From Porites lobata (lineage: Eukaryota > Cnidaria > Anthozoa > Scleractinia > Poritidae): a DNA stretch of 64,000 bases. This document shows, piece after piece, positions 9,525 through 21,281 of the stretch; positions within the stretch are counted from its first letter, which is position 1; each line of letters opens with the position of its first letter. Below the pieces are notes generated by a model. That model was not told where the DNA came from and searched no databases. It worked only from the letters and a program-made list of their open reading frames with translations. Made by a program: the position numbers and the translations under genes. Where the stretch lies: contig CALNXK010000175.1 in NCBI GenBank assembly GCA_942486035.1, positions 67,501 to 131,500 on the forward strand. The letters run 5' to 3'.

Positions 9525-12397
9525 CAGTCGAACCTTTATTAAGGGGCACCATATTAAGCGGTCACCCTCTATTAAGCGGTCAGTTTTCAAAGTCACGAAA
9601 ATTACTTCCCTTGATGTACTGTTGTTTGGACCTCTATTAAGCGGTCACAGTCACCGTTTGCGAAGTCCCAACAGGATCTTTTCTAGATAACTGCTTAACT
9701 AATCGCCCAGATTTATTCAACAAGTGTCACCCATTTCAATTGTCAATCAAGACCGATCACACGGCTGTTATTCTCCCTGCTGGTACAAAGTTAAAACCCA
9801 TCCGATGTAAAGTCCAGATACGGGATTGTAGAGAGAATCGTAAAGCCACACTTTACACCGCGCTGGCGGAGGAAAACTGGGATAATGTGCTCGCTGCTCC
9901 TGATGTTCAGCAAGCGGTTTGTGTATTGGAAGAAAAGATTCGCGGCCATATGGACAGGTGTATGCCGGTCAAAACTGTATCCATGTCGTCACGCGATCCG
10001 CCTTGGATGACACCACTCCTTAAGTCAATGATCAGAACGAAGTCTAGAGTTTCTCGTCTGAGCAAAGACAGGCTGTGCATTGTTAATAAAAGAATAGCTG
10101 ACATCATCTCGGAAAATAGGAGAAAGTTTATGGATGCCCCTCCAGGTAGTCGGGCATGGTGGAAAGGAGTTGATGAATTGTCGCAGCGGCGTCGTGCATC
10201 CTGCAAAGTAAACCTGGATAACAGCTGTCTGATGGACTTGAATGATTACTTCGCTAGGCTCTGCTCAGATGATATGTACATAGAACCAACCCCTGTCACA
10301 ATCAGCAGTGGGATGGAGATCCCGGTAATTTCCGAACGGCAGGTCTGAATTTACTTAGCGTTCTCAAAAGAACTGCGACTGGACCCGACCAGATTCCTTA
10401 CTGGGTTTGGAAAGAGCATGCTGAGATTTTCACGCCTCTTATCACCAAAATCTGGAATCTCTCAATCTCTACTCAGTGTTTGCCATCATCGTGGAAGCGT
10501 GCGATCATCACCCCCCTCCCCAAAGTGGATGTTCCTAAAGCACATGGTGATTATCGCGGCATTAATATAACTCCTGTTATAGCGAGGGCTTTTGAGAAAA
10601 TTGTGTACCACTGCTATGCCCGCGAGACAATTGAAAGCCACCTCAGCACCTCACAGTTCGCCTACAGAAAAGGTGGAAACTGTACCGATGCTCTCTTGTC
10701 AATTCAACATAGGACCAACAGCTACCTGGATAACCCGGATTGTAAAGCAGTTCGCCTTTTTTGCTATGGACTTCAGCAAAGCTTTTGACTCTGTGAAACA
10801 TGAACTTCTTGCTAGTAAATTAAAAAGCTCCCACTGAATCCATATATTACCAATTGGTACTTGAACTTTTTAAAGGATAGAAAACAAAGGGTATGTTGTA
10901 ACAACTTTGAGTGTGACTGGAAACCGGTCAACCAAGGGACAACTCAAGGTAGCGTTAGCGGTCCTTACCTTTTAATATCTTCCTCAATGATCTTAACATC
11001 ACTTTAGGTAATCATGACGCGCTATTTAAGTACGCTGACGACTCGACAATTATTGCTCCTGTATGGAAGGAGGTAGACTACTCCGATCAGTTAGTGTCAC
11101 AGTTTTTAGATTGGACGAATACAAATGGAATGTCTTGCAACCCAAGCAAATGTAAAGAGTTGACGATCAAAAAGAGAGGCAACCACGATCTCTATTCACC
11201 CATTGGGATGATACCAAGCTGTAAAGAAGTTGAGATTTTGGGCGTCACCTTCCAATGTGACAGCAAATTTTCAGTGCACGTGAAGAACAAACTTATTAAA
11301 GCTAACAAATCCCTACATATCCTTAGAACGCTGCGCAAAGAAGGGTACAATCAGTCAGAAATAGACCTTCTCTTTAATACTATAGTTCTACCTAATATTA
11401 ATTACGCATTATCTGTCTACGCCGCGTCCGAGTCCGATCTTACACCCGTACAATGTTTCTTAGACCGCTGTTTTAAAAGGAAATATACGTCTAAGCCTGT
11501 AAGTGTTTATGATTTCTTAGAGAGGCAAGACCGTAAAATTTTCAAAAAAGTTTTTAATGCCAAAGGACATCCACTTTTATCTATTATGCCTCGTGTTAAA
11601 CCCTCCAGCTACAATCTTAGAAAAGAAACTAGTTTTAAACCTAAGATTAACACTATGCGCTTTAAAAACTCTTTTATTAATCGTTTAGTTTTTAAATATG
11701 AATTAGCTATGTAATATACTAGATATATATACCGGTATATATTTTTTATTTCTTACTTTTTAACTTTTTAAATTTCTTACACTTACTTGTAACAAAAGAT
11801 ATGTATTTTTATCTCTTGATGAATAAAGACTTTATTTATTTATTTATTTATTTATTTATTTTATTGTCTTGACCTGTATTAAACGGTCACACGATGTCAA
11901 TTACTTATTCATACAGTTCCAAATACTGTAACACACGAGGTACAGCGATTTATTTCCTTGTTCTTTTTCGCAAATCATTAAAACGCCGGAAATGAAAATG
12001 TTGCTATTTGAGGTCAAACGTCTGATCTGATCACAGGTAGCCCAAGCTCGAAATATGATCATCGGCGAGCATCGGCTGCGTTGCGTAACGTTCGAAATAC
12101 ATATATAAGGATTTGTATGGGGAAAAAACCTATCGCTTCTGAAACGATTTCAATAAAAAACAGCTTACCTTACTTAAAAATGTGTGTTACGTCTCTCCTG
12201 TGTGGTCCACGGGCCGATTTATGGCCGTTTTATGGGTTTTTATGTAAACTGTTTTCTAAAACTTTATATAGAGCTTAGGCTACCTGTGATCTGATCAGCA
12301 CTGGAGATCGAATTCTTTGAACTGTATTTCTTACAACCTGTATTAGGCGGTCACTTAGCCATTTCCCGAGGGCGACCGCTTAATACAGGTTCGACTG
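9525..12397. mobile_element. Pogo-like MITE split by a LINE insertion
   Basis: Ends are CAGTCGAACCT (9525) and AGGTTCGACTG (12397), followed by TA at 12398-12399; the left flank is TG, probably a mutated TA. Inner ends carry ATTAAGCGGTCAC words in both orientations. Unit 2 keeps the empty site near 40960-40965 (GAGAGTAGTTGG), which confirms both ends. Without the LINE the element is about 0.7 kb. It has no gene of its own. Confidence 0.8.
9671..11868 (+). pseudogene. 5'-truncated CR1/L2-like LINE with broken reverse transcriptase
   Basis: Reading opens just after the inner MITE sequence, inside the endonuclease-RT linker (NRPDLFNKCHPFQ, then KTDHTAVI; to 10348). A frameshift leads to the RT fingers (TGPDQIP, SSWKRAIITPLPK, YRGINITPV; about 10349-10780), a second to MDFSKAFDSVKHELL (10767-10837), and a third to QGTTQGSVSGPYL and FKYADDST (YADD at 11031-11042). 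The C-terminal thumb and tail run in one frame to 11714. A (TTTA)n tail ends at about 11868. At least three frame breaks make it inactive. Flanking MITE sequence (GTCCCAACAGG / TATTGTCTTGACC) matches a continuous sequence in relatives, so the LINE landed inside the MITE. Confidence 0.85.
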
Positions 12398-12443
12398 TAG
12401 TTGGTTTGTTTTTTTGAATTGAGAAGCATATCATATGTATGGA

Positions 12444-12552
12444 TAGCCTCCCAACAGCAGACGCATTTCCGGTCGTCGCTTCTCTCCCTCCGAAAAATAT
12501 TTTCGGAGGGAGAGAAGCGACGACCGGAAATGCGTCTGCTGTTCGCAGGCTA
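12444..12552. mobile_element. TAGCCTG foldback element with 9-bp target duplication
   Basis: A 109-bp near-perfect hairpin: arms of about 48 bp (AGCAGACGCATTTCCGGTCG and its complement) around a short AATATTT centre. Ends are TAGCC and GGCTA. It is flanked by exact 9-bp repeats ATGTATGGA at 12435-12443 and 12553-12561, the duplication size of Mutator-like elements. The near identity of the arms suggests a recent copy. Confidence 0.85.
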
Positions 12553-12561
12553 ATGTATGGA

Positions 12562-13144
12562 TAGCTGGGATTAAATATTTAACATTGATGAGGGAAATAT
12601 CCAGTCTAAATTTTATAAACATTAAAGCTTATGAATTTGGCCAACCGGCAATCCTCGCGTTAAAACGCGCTGTCAACAGTGTCAAGAGGGGTAGACCACG
12701 CACAAGAACAACATTGATCTACTTAAATAGAGCATGATATCGGGCTGGCCCCAGTGAGTGATTTGGAGTCAACAAATCAGATCATATTTTTAAAAGACTA
12801 TAAAATGAAAGCTTAGGGTCAAACATTAGTTAGACACGTTCTGTGAGTAGTTCATCGACCAGTACGAGATGGATCTGAGAAGAGCTACATGATTGTATAT
12901 TTACCCCTTCATTTCGTTGTTTCGAAAGGCAATTAGAGAATGGAACGATTAGCAATCTGCTTTTGTTTTAAAAATAACAAAACACTGAAATTACCTGTCC
13001 TTAAAATTCAAACTGGTGTATTGGCTATCTCAGGTAGCAATTTGTTATTGAAATTCCACAACAATTTCACAGCTAAGTTTTTAGACTTCCCCTCCAATGA
13101 TTTTTCTAAAATTTCTCAGGCATATTTATCCTATCAATAAAAAC
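12562..13144. other. Spacer
   Basis: The 66-codon open stretch at 12940-13140 ends at the next hairpin and shows no domain. Nothing else is supported. Confidence 0.5.
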
Positions 13145-13197
13145 TAGCCTGTGTACAGACGTCCCCCTAGGGAGGGGGGATGTCTGTACACAGGCTA
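13145..13197. mobile_element. 53-bp TAGCCTG hairpin element
   Basis: Arms TAGCCTGTGTACAGACGTCC and its complement, nearly perfect, form the whole element. Exact 8-bp repeats ATAAAAAC flank it at 13137-13144 and 13198-13205. Confidence 0.85.
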
Positions 13198-13205
13198 ATA
13201 AAAAC

Positions 13206-14249
13206 CAATATCAGAAATTTCAGTAAAAAATATCAGCAAAATTTTTTACTAGACGCGATTTTCTTCGAAAACTGGGGTCCTTTTAAGCGCTAATTTCGGA
13301 AAAAATATTTACTATCAGTGAAATCGGAATATTTCATATTATTTCCGAATAATACCTGTAATTCTTTGCAAAGTTTCGCTGCCGTCGCATTAAAAAACGA
13401 AACAGTTATGACGAAAAGTTCGTCATAAAAAAAATGCGCCTGTATTCAATGACCGATCCACCATAACGTGCGTATAGTCTACCGTTTTGTTTTGAAAGAA
13501 AGAAAATAAACCTTTGCCTTCGGAAAGTAAATGAATTTGAGTAAAGTGACCGGTTTGAATTAGCGTAGCAGAAAAATAGCTCCTTTCAAAAGTACAACTC
13601 CAGCTTCTTTTTTTTTCTCCCTTTCTACTTTTGTTTTACAATAGCTCATTACAGTTCTCTTCAGAGACCATTAAATATTCTAAGCTATTCTATTCCAGTT
13701 ACCCGAATATTCAGTCTTCAATTTTCTGCGAGAAAAACACTCCTTAATGGACTCAACAAATTTCATTTTTGAATGACTTCGAACAAGAGAGAATAACGCT
13801 CGAAGCAACTCGCAAAGCAAGGATGCCGCAGCGACCGATAAAAGTTCGGAAAATTAGCGCGAAGTTCACGAACCGCTGTCGAGGGGAGAGTAGCAATTCG
13901 CCTAGGCATGCTTCAAGTTAAGGAAACCTGGATAAGTTCCGGCAGTTTGGGCCTTTGGCTCGTGTGCGTCTTTACCTTTTTACTCTTTTTAACGCGAGCG
14001 TACGAATCAGCTCTCGAAATGTAAAAATCATAGAGAATTTTCATTATAGAAGCCCTTGCAATAGAAAATTTCTGGCCTATCTTAGAATGCATTAAATCAT
14101 AGGTAAGAAGAGCTACAAAGAGAGAAGTATTTGATACTACTTACCAACATTATGATCTGTGTGAGTGAACCAGTTGCTAACTAAACCCGATTAGTGCTAA
14201 CACATACTGATGAAAGAGTCTGAAGACTCCAGACTCCTTTCCTTGTCAT
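13206..14249. other. Unassigned spacer
   Basis: More than 1 kb with no supported gene or repeat structure; mostly A+T-rich with short purine runs. Confidence 0.5.
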
Positions 14250-14925
14250 AGAACCACTGTGACCGAAGCCAGCTCCTCTGAGCTAGTCAAGTAGAAAGAG
14301 AAATCCAAGCTACCACAAACGCATTTGGTGCCGTACTACCAAAATTAAAAATGTACAATGCCACTGTTCTCCCGTCATTACTCAATGCCACTGAAGGCTC
14401 GTCAAGAAGCTGACAAGTCCACTATTACGCCGTCCACTAAATTCTCGGCATAGATAGCAGGACGGAATTCCTGATGTAGAAGTGCTCGGGAGGGCTGACT
14501 GTTACTATGGAAACTCCTATCACCTCATATCCCCTTTTCTCAGTTTTGCTGGAGACGAAATTTCAACAGAATGAACAACTCAAGTCCTTCAAGAGATGTA
14601 TTTTATTGCAATCAGTGTCGAGAAAGAGAACTCTTGACGGCAAGAAACTACTAATTAAAAGATGTATTCAAAATGACACATGAAAAAGTAGGCTTCTTGG
14701 AAAGACCAAGCTGTAGATCATTCCAAGTGGCATCGTGCCGGGAAGGAGTCTATTGCAGCAATTGGAGAATTATCAAAAGGCAAAAGGAAAGGAGACTGCT
14801 CAACAGTCTAGATAAACGTCATACATGTACACTTTGCCATCGCCGGCCGCTTTCGCTTTAAAGCAGGCCTCTCGACCCACAAACTTGTCTCTCACAGCCA
14901 ACAACCCTGTACAGGAAAATAATCA
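14250..14925 (+). pseudogene. Degenerate LINE reverse-transcriptase C-terminus
   Basis: Scattered frames give the typical tail of a LINE protein: KMYNATVLPSLL (about 14350), LGIDSRTEF and a helical basic stretch, then a Cys-Cys-His-type zinc-finger remnant near 14830-14910 (HTCTLCHRR, then FRFKAGLSTHKLVSH after frame change). Stops interrupt every frame. It belongs to a different LINE clade from those at 10 and 39 kb, judging by the terminal finger. Confidence 0.55.
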
Positions 14926-15459
14926 TCGGAGACGATTGACTTCCAGTACACTTTGCTGATGTGAATGAAATTGCTGACTTAAGTCGTCGATTACCCAATA
15001 ATCTGAAAAATGTTTGTAAAACTTAAATTTCAGAGTTAAAATTGATCGACGGTCAAAATGATTTTGACAGTCAACTATTGCATGAGAGGAAGGAGAGACG
15101 CTTCTGCCGGCCCCCGACGCATTTCCTGTCGCGCATGCTGTAGCGTTTCCTTAGAAAGCAGCAACGTTTTAGTCACGTGAGACACAAATTACGGTGTGGG
15201 TTCAGAAATTTCCAGCTTACAGTCTCAACAGGGCATGCACATTCTTCATTAAAAGAGACGGGGTTTAAATACCAGTCAGTTTCGACAACAAATCTGCTCG
15301 ACGGCTACATAAAAGAACGGGTGCAGCCCGGTAGAGATCTCTCTCTCTCCCTCTTTCCTCTCACAGTTTTCTCTCGCCGTGAGAGAACTCCGCTTGCTGG
15401 GAAAGAAAGAGGGCATCGTTTATGTTAATTATTAATTCCGTCTATAGTTCATAGCGTTA
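14926..15459. other. Spacer before kinase block
   Basis: No supported gene. A CTCTCTCTCTC run lies at about 15338-15352. Similarity to the other unit starts at about 15460. Confidence 0.45.
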
Positions 15460-15639
15460 TATATTCCTATTTACGTATGGTGTAATTTAGTCATATTCAT
15501 GAATTGTCTCTGTATCAGGTTTGAAATTTGTTGTTTAGAACGCAATCTATGAAGCAACTTGCTTAACTTGCCTTAACTATCTTTAGCTATTTGCGGTTTC
15601 CTGCTTCTATCACCTTAGTTTAAAAGAAAGGAAAAAGAT

Positions 15640-16620
15640 AAATACAATAATACAATGCTTTATTCAAGAGATAAAAACTAAAGTTACAAAATATCTCTCG
15701 AAAGGGGATATCAAGAGGTCAACCCTATATAAAAGATTCCCCAAAATAAAGGTGAAAAGGTAAAAATCTAGGATCTAAAACATCATATACAGAGAGAAAA
15801 ATCTAAAACCTAAAAACTAGAATAAAACATGTGAACATCATTTGCATAATTAAAACTATTAACAATTGTATTACCCAATATTCATATAAATCCTTAATCT
15901 GTTGCGAAATAAAGTCAGCGATCCTGCGTGTACAACATCTTTAGGCAAATTATTCCATGCACTGACGATCCGTACAAAGAAAGAATATTTGTAGCAATTT
16001 AGGATGGCAACTTTTACGAGCTTATAATCGTGATTGGCTCTAGTTCGATTACACTTAGTAAGTTCAAGGAAGTCCGAAGAAGGAAGGCTATCTATTCCAG
16101 AAACTATCTTGTAGCACTGAACTAGAGACAAAAACTCTCTACGTTTCTCCAGAGTTTGCCAATTCAGTAAGCGGTCTTCATAGCTCATTTCTCCGCGCTT
16201 TTGCTTTAACGCCAACTGTGATGCTCTTCTTTGGACTTTTTCCAAGGATTCCATATCCTTTTTTGGTAGGGGCTCTAGATGGGGGCAGCGTATTCGAGTA
16301 CAGGTCTTACCAACGACTTAAAGAGGCAAGAAAACGCATACCGATTATCGTTTCCAAGTGATCGTTTAATTACACCTAACACTTTGTTCCCCTTGTTTAC
16401 TATGTAGGAGACGTGTTTACCCCAAGGTAGATCGTAGTTTATTGTGACCCCTAGGTCCTTGACACTTTCAACAGATTTTAGTTGCACACCTAGAGAGTAA
16501 CTTGGCTTTGATCCGTCCCTACTATGCGTTGCACGCATGACTTCAATTAAGCCCAATCGCTTAATCTATTCAGATCAAGCTGTAAGGCTGGTATATCCTT
16601 ATCAGGCTCATTGATCTTGT
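15640..16620 (-). pseudogene. LINE fragment inserted upstream of the unit 1 kinase
   Basis: On the minus strand, 16556-16275 and 16254-15871 encode the end of a reverse transcriptase: VKDLGVTI, SLVRPVLEYAAPI, then MESLEKVQRRAS, EDRLLNWQTLEKRR and VSAWNNLPKDVV. A frame break lies between them and another near 16560. The 3' end is A/T-rich near 15640-15660. The equivalent place in unit 2 (about 45540) is uninterrupted, so the insertion happened in unit 1 after duplication, or was lost from unit 2. Confidence 0.75.
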
Positions 16621-16663
16621 GATAGATCATTGTTGTTATTTTAATGTTTTAATTCTAGTAATA

Positions 16664-16719
16664 ATGGTGTTTTTAAGTTGTTGTTCTTTCCTCTTCTTTC
16701 GAAAACCTTTACAGCAAAA
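16664..16719 (+). other. Out-of-frame remnant of the kinase N-terminal anchor
   Basis: ATG 16664 aligns with the start codon of the unit 2 kinase and begins a hydrophobic peptide (MVFLSCCSFLFF). A net 5-bp length difference before the AARTGCRAGATCT block puts it out of frame with the coiled coil; its own frame ends at 16843. Confidence 0.6.
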
Positions 16720-18286
16720 ATGCAAGATCTCCGTGGAGCGAACATGCAATCGCCGTTACCAGCTGGTGAACGTCAGGGACAAAACTTGCAAAGGCGACCG
16801 AGGGGGAGACAGCAACGCGACGACAAGTCACAAAGGCAGTTGACAGAGATGCAACGAAAGCAGGAAAACTTGCAAAGGCAGTTACAGGAAATGCAGCAAC
16901 GCGAAGAAAATTTGCAAAGGCAGTTGACAGAGACGCAACGACAGCGGGAAAACTTGCAAAGGCAGTTACAGGAAATGCAGCAACGCGAAGAAAACTCGCA
17001 AAGGCAGTTGAGAGAGATTCAAAGACGCGAACAAAACTCACAAAGGAATTTAAGAGAGTTTCAGCAACGCGAAGAAAATTCGCAAAGGCGGTTGACTGCA
17101 ATGCAGCGACAGCAGGAAAACTCGCAAATGCAGTCGAGAGAAATGCAGCAAAGATTAGAGAACTCCCAACAACAGGTGTCCACCTTAGAAAGACAACTAA
17201 GAGGCAAAGATCGGGAAGTAAGTGAACTAGAGTTAAGTCTTTCATTAGCCCAGCAAACGATAAGTGAACAACGACGACAGGAAACATGCGACTGGGTCAT
17301 TTCCCGCAATGAAATTCAAATGACAGAAAATTGTCTAGGGAGGGGAGGCTGGGGAAGCGTCAATGAAGGCACCTACTGTGGCTGTACTGTAGCAGTGAAG
17401 CAAATCCATGACCTGATTCTGTCTCCTCACAACAGACTTTTATTTGAAAGAGAAATGAATATTGCTTCAGCTTGCCGTCATCCCTGTTTGCTGCAGTTTA
17501 TTGGCGCCACAAATGACGAGGGAACTCCTCTGTTTGTGACCGAGCTCATGGAGATGAGCCTGCGAGCTTTATTGGCACAGCGGCAACTTTCCGAAACAGA
17601 AATAACTGTAATTTCTTTGGATGTAGTTCGTGCACTGAACTACCTTCATCAGAAGAAACCACATCCCATCATTCACCGGGACGTTAGCAGTGCCAATGTG
17701 TTGCTATGGCGACAAGGTGATCAATGGAGGGGCAAAATGTCAGATTACGGCGCTGCTAATTTCATGCAGCAGACCATGACAGTGGCTCCTGGAGCTATGA
17801 TTTATAGCTCACCTGAAGCATTAACACCAAACCAAACAGTCAAGGTTGGTTATTATTAATTTTAGCGCCCAGCTTTCAGTTTTATAAGCATATAACACAG
17901 TGTGTGCGAGCGTGACCTGCGGAGTTTGAGTGAACGTTTTTGAGGTGGGATGTCACTGAGTCATTCAGAAAGTACTTTATGTTTAGAAGGTTCTTCAGTT
18001 GAAATCGTCTCTTAGCATCAGAGCAAGAAAGGTGGATCAAAATATAGATTTCTCAAACGTAAACTCAATTTTTTCCTAATTTTTTTAGGTCGATGTTTAT
18101 AGCTATGGTGTTTTATTGTGCGAAATGTGCATTCAGGAACTCCCAAATCCTGAAAAGCGTGACGAGCAAGTTTTGTTGATGACGAGCCGCGCGTTAAGAA
18201 GCCTGGTACGGCGATGCCTGCAGACAGATCCTGAAGCGAGACCAACCATGCAGGAGATAATCGATGAATTATCCGGAGCTGTGTAA
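16720..18286 (+). CDS. Coiled-coil TKL-like protein kinase, two exons, open
   Basis: Exon 1 is 16720-17844 and exon 2 is 18089-18286; the 244-bp intron has donor AAG/GTTGGT and acceptor TTTTTTAG, phase 0, giving 440 residues. Residues 40-151 are eight 14-residue coiled-coil repeats (QLQEMQQREENLQR type). The kinase domain follows: GRGGWGSVNEG (206-216), VAVK with Lys227, FERE helix C (242-245), HRDVSSAN (319-326), SDYG in place of DFG (341-344) and SPE in place of APE (364-366). All core catalytic residues are present, so activity is possible; the N in the Gly-rich loop and the DYG are unusual. The start is uncertain: this ATG is the first in frame, whereas the paralogue starts earlier with a hydrophobic anchor. 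Exon 1 may also be preceded by an acceptor (CCTTTACAG). Substrate unknown. Confidence 0.8.
16837..17172 (+). repeat. 42-bp coding repeats in the kinase coiled coil
   Basis: Eight units of 42 bp, each two heptads, with core CAACGCGAAGAAAA. They run without interruption; unit 2 has about twelve related units, so repeat number differs between paralogues. Confidence 0.8.
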
Positions 18287-18830
18287 CGTCCATTAAATAT
18301 TTTGTGAAAATGTTTGTTGTTAATAGAATCAGTGAATTTTTAAAAATGTTTATTGTGGGAAGTTGTGTCCAATCGTTTCTCGTGACAAAGTAGCTTACCA
18401 AAGTTTTACTAGAAAAACAATTACTCGGGTTAAAAACAAACAACTTATTGGACATAGCAAGGTTTTCTCTGTAACATTTTAGTAAAGATACCCAAAAGCC
18501 ATACGGCTGTATATACAATACAATACAGTACAATAATTTATTTCACCACGTTATCGTCTAAGAGCAACAAGTGCTCGTTCAAAATACGAACGTGCAGTAT
18601 ATATTTTTCGTATTCACCATCGTAGTTAATAGCAAATGATCTTTTTTGAGTAGCGTTGTTAAAAACAAGTTAATTAGGTCTGGGAGAAAATCGTAGAGAC
18701 GCTAGTCTATGTCCTAAGCTTGCTTTCTATTTGATGGTTAAATTGGAACATTAAAAAATAGATAGCTTTGTTTTTCCATACGCAATAGATTACGTTACTT
18801 GTAAGAAATATTTTGACATTTATTTAGATA
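18287..18830. other. 3' flank of kinase, conserved with unit 2
   Basis: Matches 48896-49330 closely (for example AATATTTTGTGAAAA and CCAATCGTTT-TCGTGACAAAG), likely 3'-UTR and spacer. No classical AATAAA is seen directly after the stop. Confidence 0.55.
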
Positions 18831-19600
18831 TTACTTACTTCTGAAGAAGTTCATAGACATGAGGTAGACAATATATTTTTAATACTTTTATGATTTTTTT
18901 TATAATTAGAATTGAAGATACGAGTAGATATGGCGCTTATTGCAGGTAGTGGAATACACAATTGAATACGTGTAGTAGTTACTAAATAGCAGTTATATTA
19001 GACTGGAGTAGACATGAGTTCGCTATGCCGGTAATAGGTAACTTATTCCTAAAGCAGGGTTTACTTTAATTTCTATGTACGTCCTTATATGACGTAGGTT
19101 GTAGACGTAAAATTGACGGAAGATACCGGCAGATCAGTGTCGCCTATATAAAATTCAGTTTAGGATATACCGTTGAATCCGTCGCGTAGTAAAGCCCACT
19201 GGGTATTTGTAATAAAAGTTTCCTACCCAAAAGGTAACTTACCTGTAAAATATATTTTAATTGAATTTGTACAGTTGTAGTTATCTGCTTATGAAGTAGA
19301 CAATGTTGAAATAGACAATATCGAGTAAAGCAACAATTATTATATCAGTATATGGCTTATGAAACCTTTTACGATATACGATTAAATCGGCAAAGTAGCT
19401 AGCACATTAAGCGATTATAATTAGAGTATCCTATCCCGATAGGTAACTTACTCGTAGAAAGGAATATACCATAATTGATAAGTTACTTACTTATGAAGTA
19501 GGTCAGGGAAATGAAATAGACAATATTAAATTGACAATATTGAGTGAAGACACAAGTATGAATATGGCTCATGAAATGTTAAGGATATACACTGTAAGAT
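18830..19600. repeat. Degenerate tandem repeat array
   Basis: Words such as TATGAAGTAG, TAGACAATAT and ATAGGTAACTTA(C/T)TC recur roughly every 200-250 bp (near 18855, 19040, 19225-19310, 19435-19540). Units are too diverged to define a period by eye. Confidence 0.5.
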
Positions 19601-19868
19601 TAAGGTCTCGGTAAAGGAAAACGAGGTGCCCACAGAAAAAAATTCTAGTCGCGCGAGTATTTTCGCTACAAAGGCAAGTTATATATCAAATTAAAGCTAA
19701 AAGACTAAATTACCTTATGAAAGATTTTATTTCATCGAATTTCAAAAGGCGCTTAAGTTTTTTGCTCTCGAACTCAGAGGTATCGAGTTTACTGCTGAAG
19801 CTCCAGCCCTTTCGCGTTGTTAAATATTCACTTCCTTTTTATTGCATCTGATTGACAGATAAAGGACC

Positions 19869-20024
19869 TAAAAAAGGGTGTGAGGAAATTTGCGTATGTC
19901 TCGTATTAGCGGAATTATTGCATTTCAAACTAAAAAGTCGAATCTCGAGCGCGATTTACGCAAAGAAACTGGCATAAAATGAGTTACAAAGGGAAATCGG
20001 AAAATTCCTCACACCCTTTTTGAG
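19869..20024. mobile_element. Short MITE with inverted ends
   Basis: AAAAAGGGTGTGAGGAAATTT at the left is matched by AAATTCCTCACACCCTTTTT at the right, about 156 bp in all. The core is non-coding. Confidence 0.65.
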
Positions 20025-20384
20025 TCTATATCATTATCCATCATATCTGAAAGTTTCAAAGCGATAGCTTAAAACCTGTCCCGACTGGAGGTCGGAGAAT
20101 TTTGATTTTTGCGTCTAAAATAGAGTGAGAGAAAATCAGCTCTAAAGATTTAGCGCGAGGTCCACGCTTGGCTGGTTAGCTCAGAAAAGGCTCATTTTAG
20201 AAGGGTTAAAAAGCACTTTCTGATTTTCTTTTTCTTCCAAAATAAAATTTAGGACCCACTCATGCCAAAAATCCCAAAAAAACAAAATCGAGCAATGTAC
20301 TAAAATTTTCATTTACCGAGACCTTAAACCTGCATACATATACACCTGATACACGTGGATGCTCGCGCATAGGACGAAATTTAC

Positions 20385-20437
<53 letters not shown>

Positions 20438-21281
20438 GTAATCATTAGTTGTAACATCCATCAGGACCAATCGTATCTTGCATTGTAACTTCAAGTCATA
20501 AGTGTTTCACTTGTATCTGAACTAATCAGTGGTCGAGATCGATCGAAACATGCCGTGCTCTCTAAAATCAATGAGGTAGTTGTTGATTTTGTACGGACCC
20601 CAGGGTGATTATTAATTTCAAACACGTTTGAGGGGGAGCTTAATAGAGACGGAGGGTTTACTTAGCGGGGTAGGGCTTATTTGGCTTAGCGAAGATGGTG
20701 GTATCAGTTTTCTATAACAAACTATAATGCAAAGCGGATAAGCTCAAACACAATAAATTGGTATTCATAAAGCCGAGGATCAGAAACAAATCGGAAGTTC
20801 CAACATGTAAATAAATCATTCAGGATCAGTTCAAATAAAGTTTTAAGTCGTGATTGATTAATTAGATTAGTTAAGAATAAAAAGGGGGGAGGGGAGGGAG
20901 GCTTAAAAGAGAGGGGGATCATTAACTTTCTCCCCTTGAATAGGGGAGGGGAGTATTTTAGAGAGGGGGCTTTACGGTAGTAAAATAATGTACAAGTGAT
21001 AAGAGGGCAAATGACCCCAAATGTGCGGAAATGGATAGAGAGCTTTCATTAAACGTGTTTATTTTTAAAAATCATTTTTAATATTTGCTAGGTAATAACA
21101 GGAATTAAATCTATGGGATCTCATTTAGAGGTTTCATGGGCACATTTTTCGGTACATACATCAAACTTTAATTGGTTCTTAAAAATATTCTCGTTAATGA
21201 ACAATGGGTCCACACTGCTCGGGGCACGACTCTCCTACGAATGTGATGAGGTAGATATAAATCTCGGTATAGCTTAGGTAT
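20025..21281. other. Unassigned spacer
   Basis: No supported gene. Purine-rich GGGGAGGGGAGGG tracts at 20880-20970. Confidence 0.5.

Noticed and set aside
10592..10837. A separate small protein
   Set aside because: It is one frame of the frameshifted LINE reverse transcriptase (MDFSKAFDSVKHELL).
16709..17309. Long minus-strand open frames over the kinase coiled coil
   Set aside because: They are antisense shadows of the 42-bp repeats; the translation is only a repetitive Phe/Ala/Ser/Val pattern. The same holds for 45584-46042.
18018..18533. 171-residue minus-strand ORF over the last kinase exon
   Set aside because: It is antisense to the conserved exon 2 and has no domain of its own.
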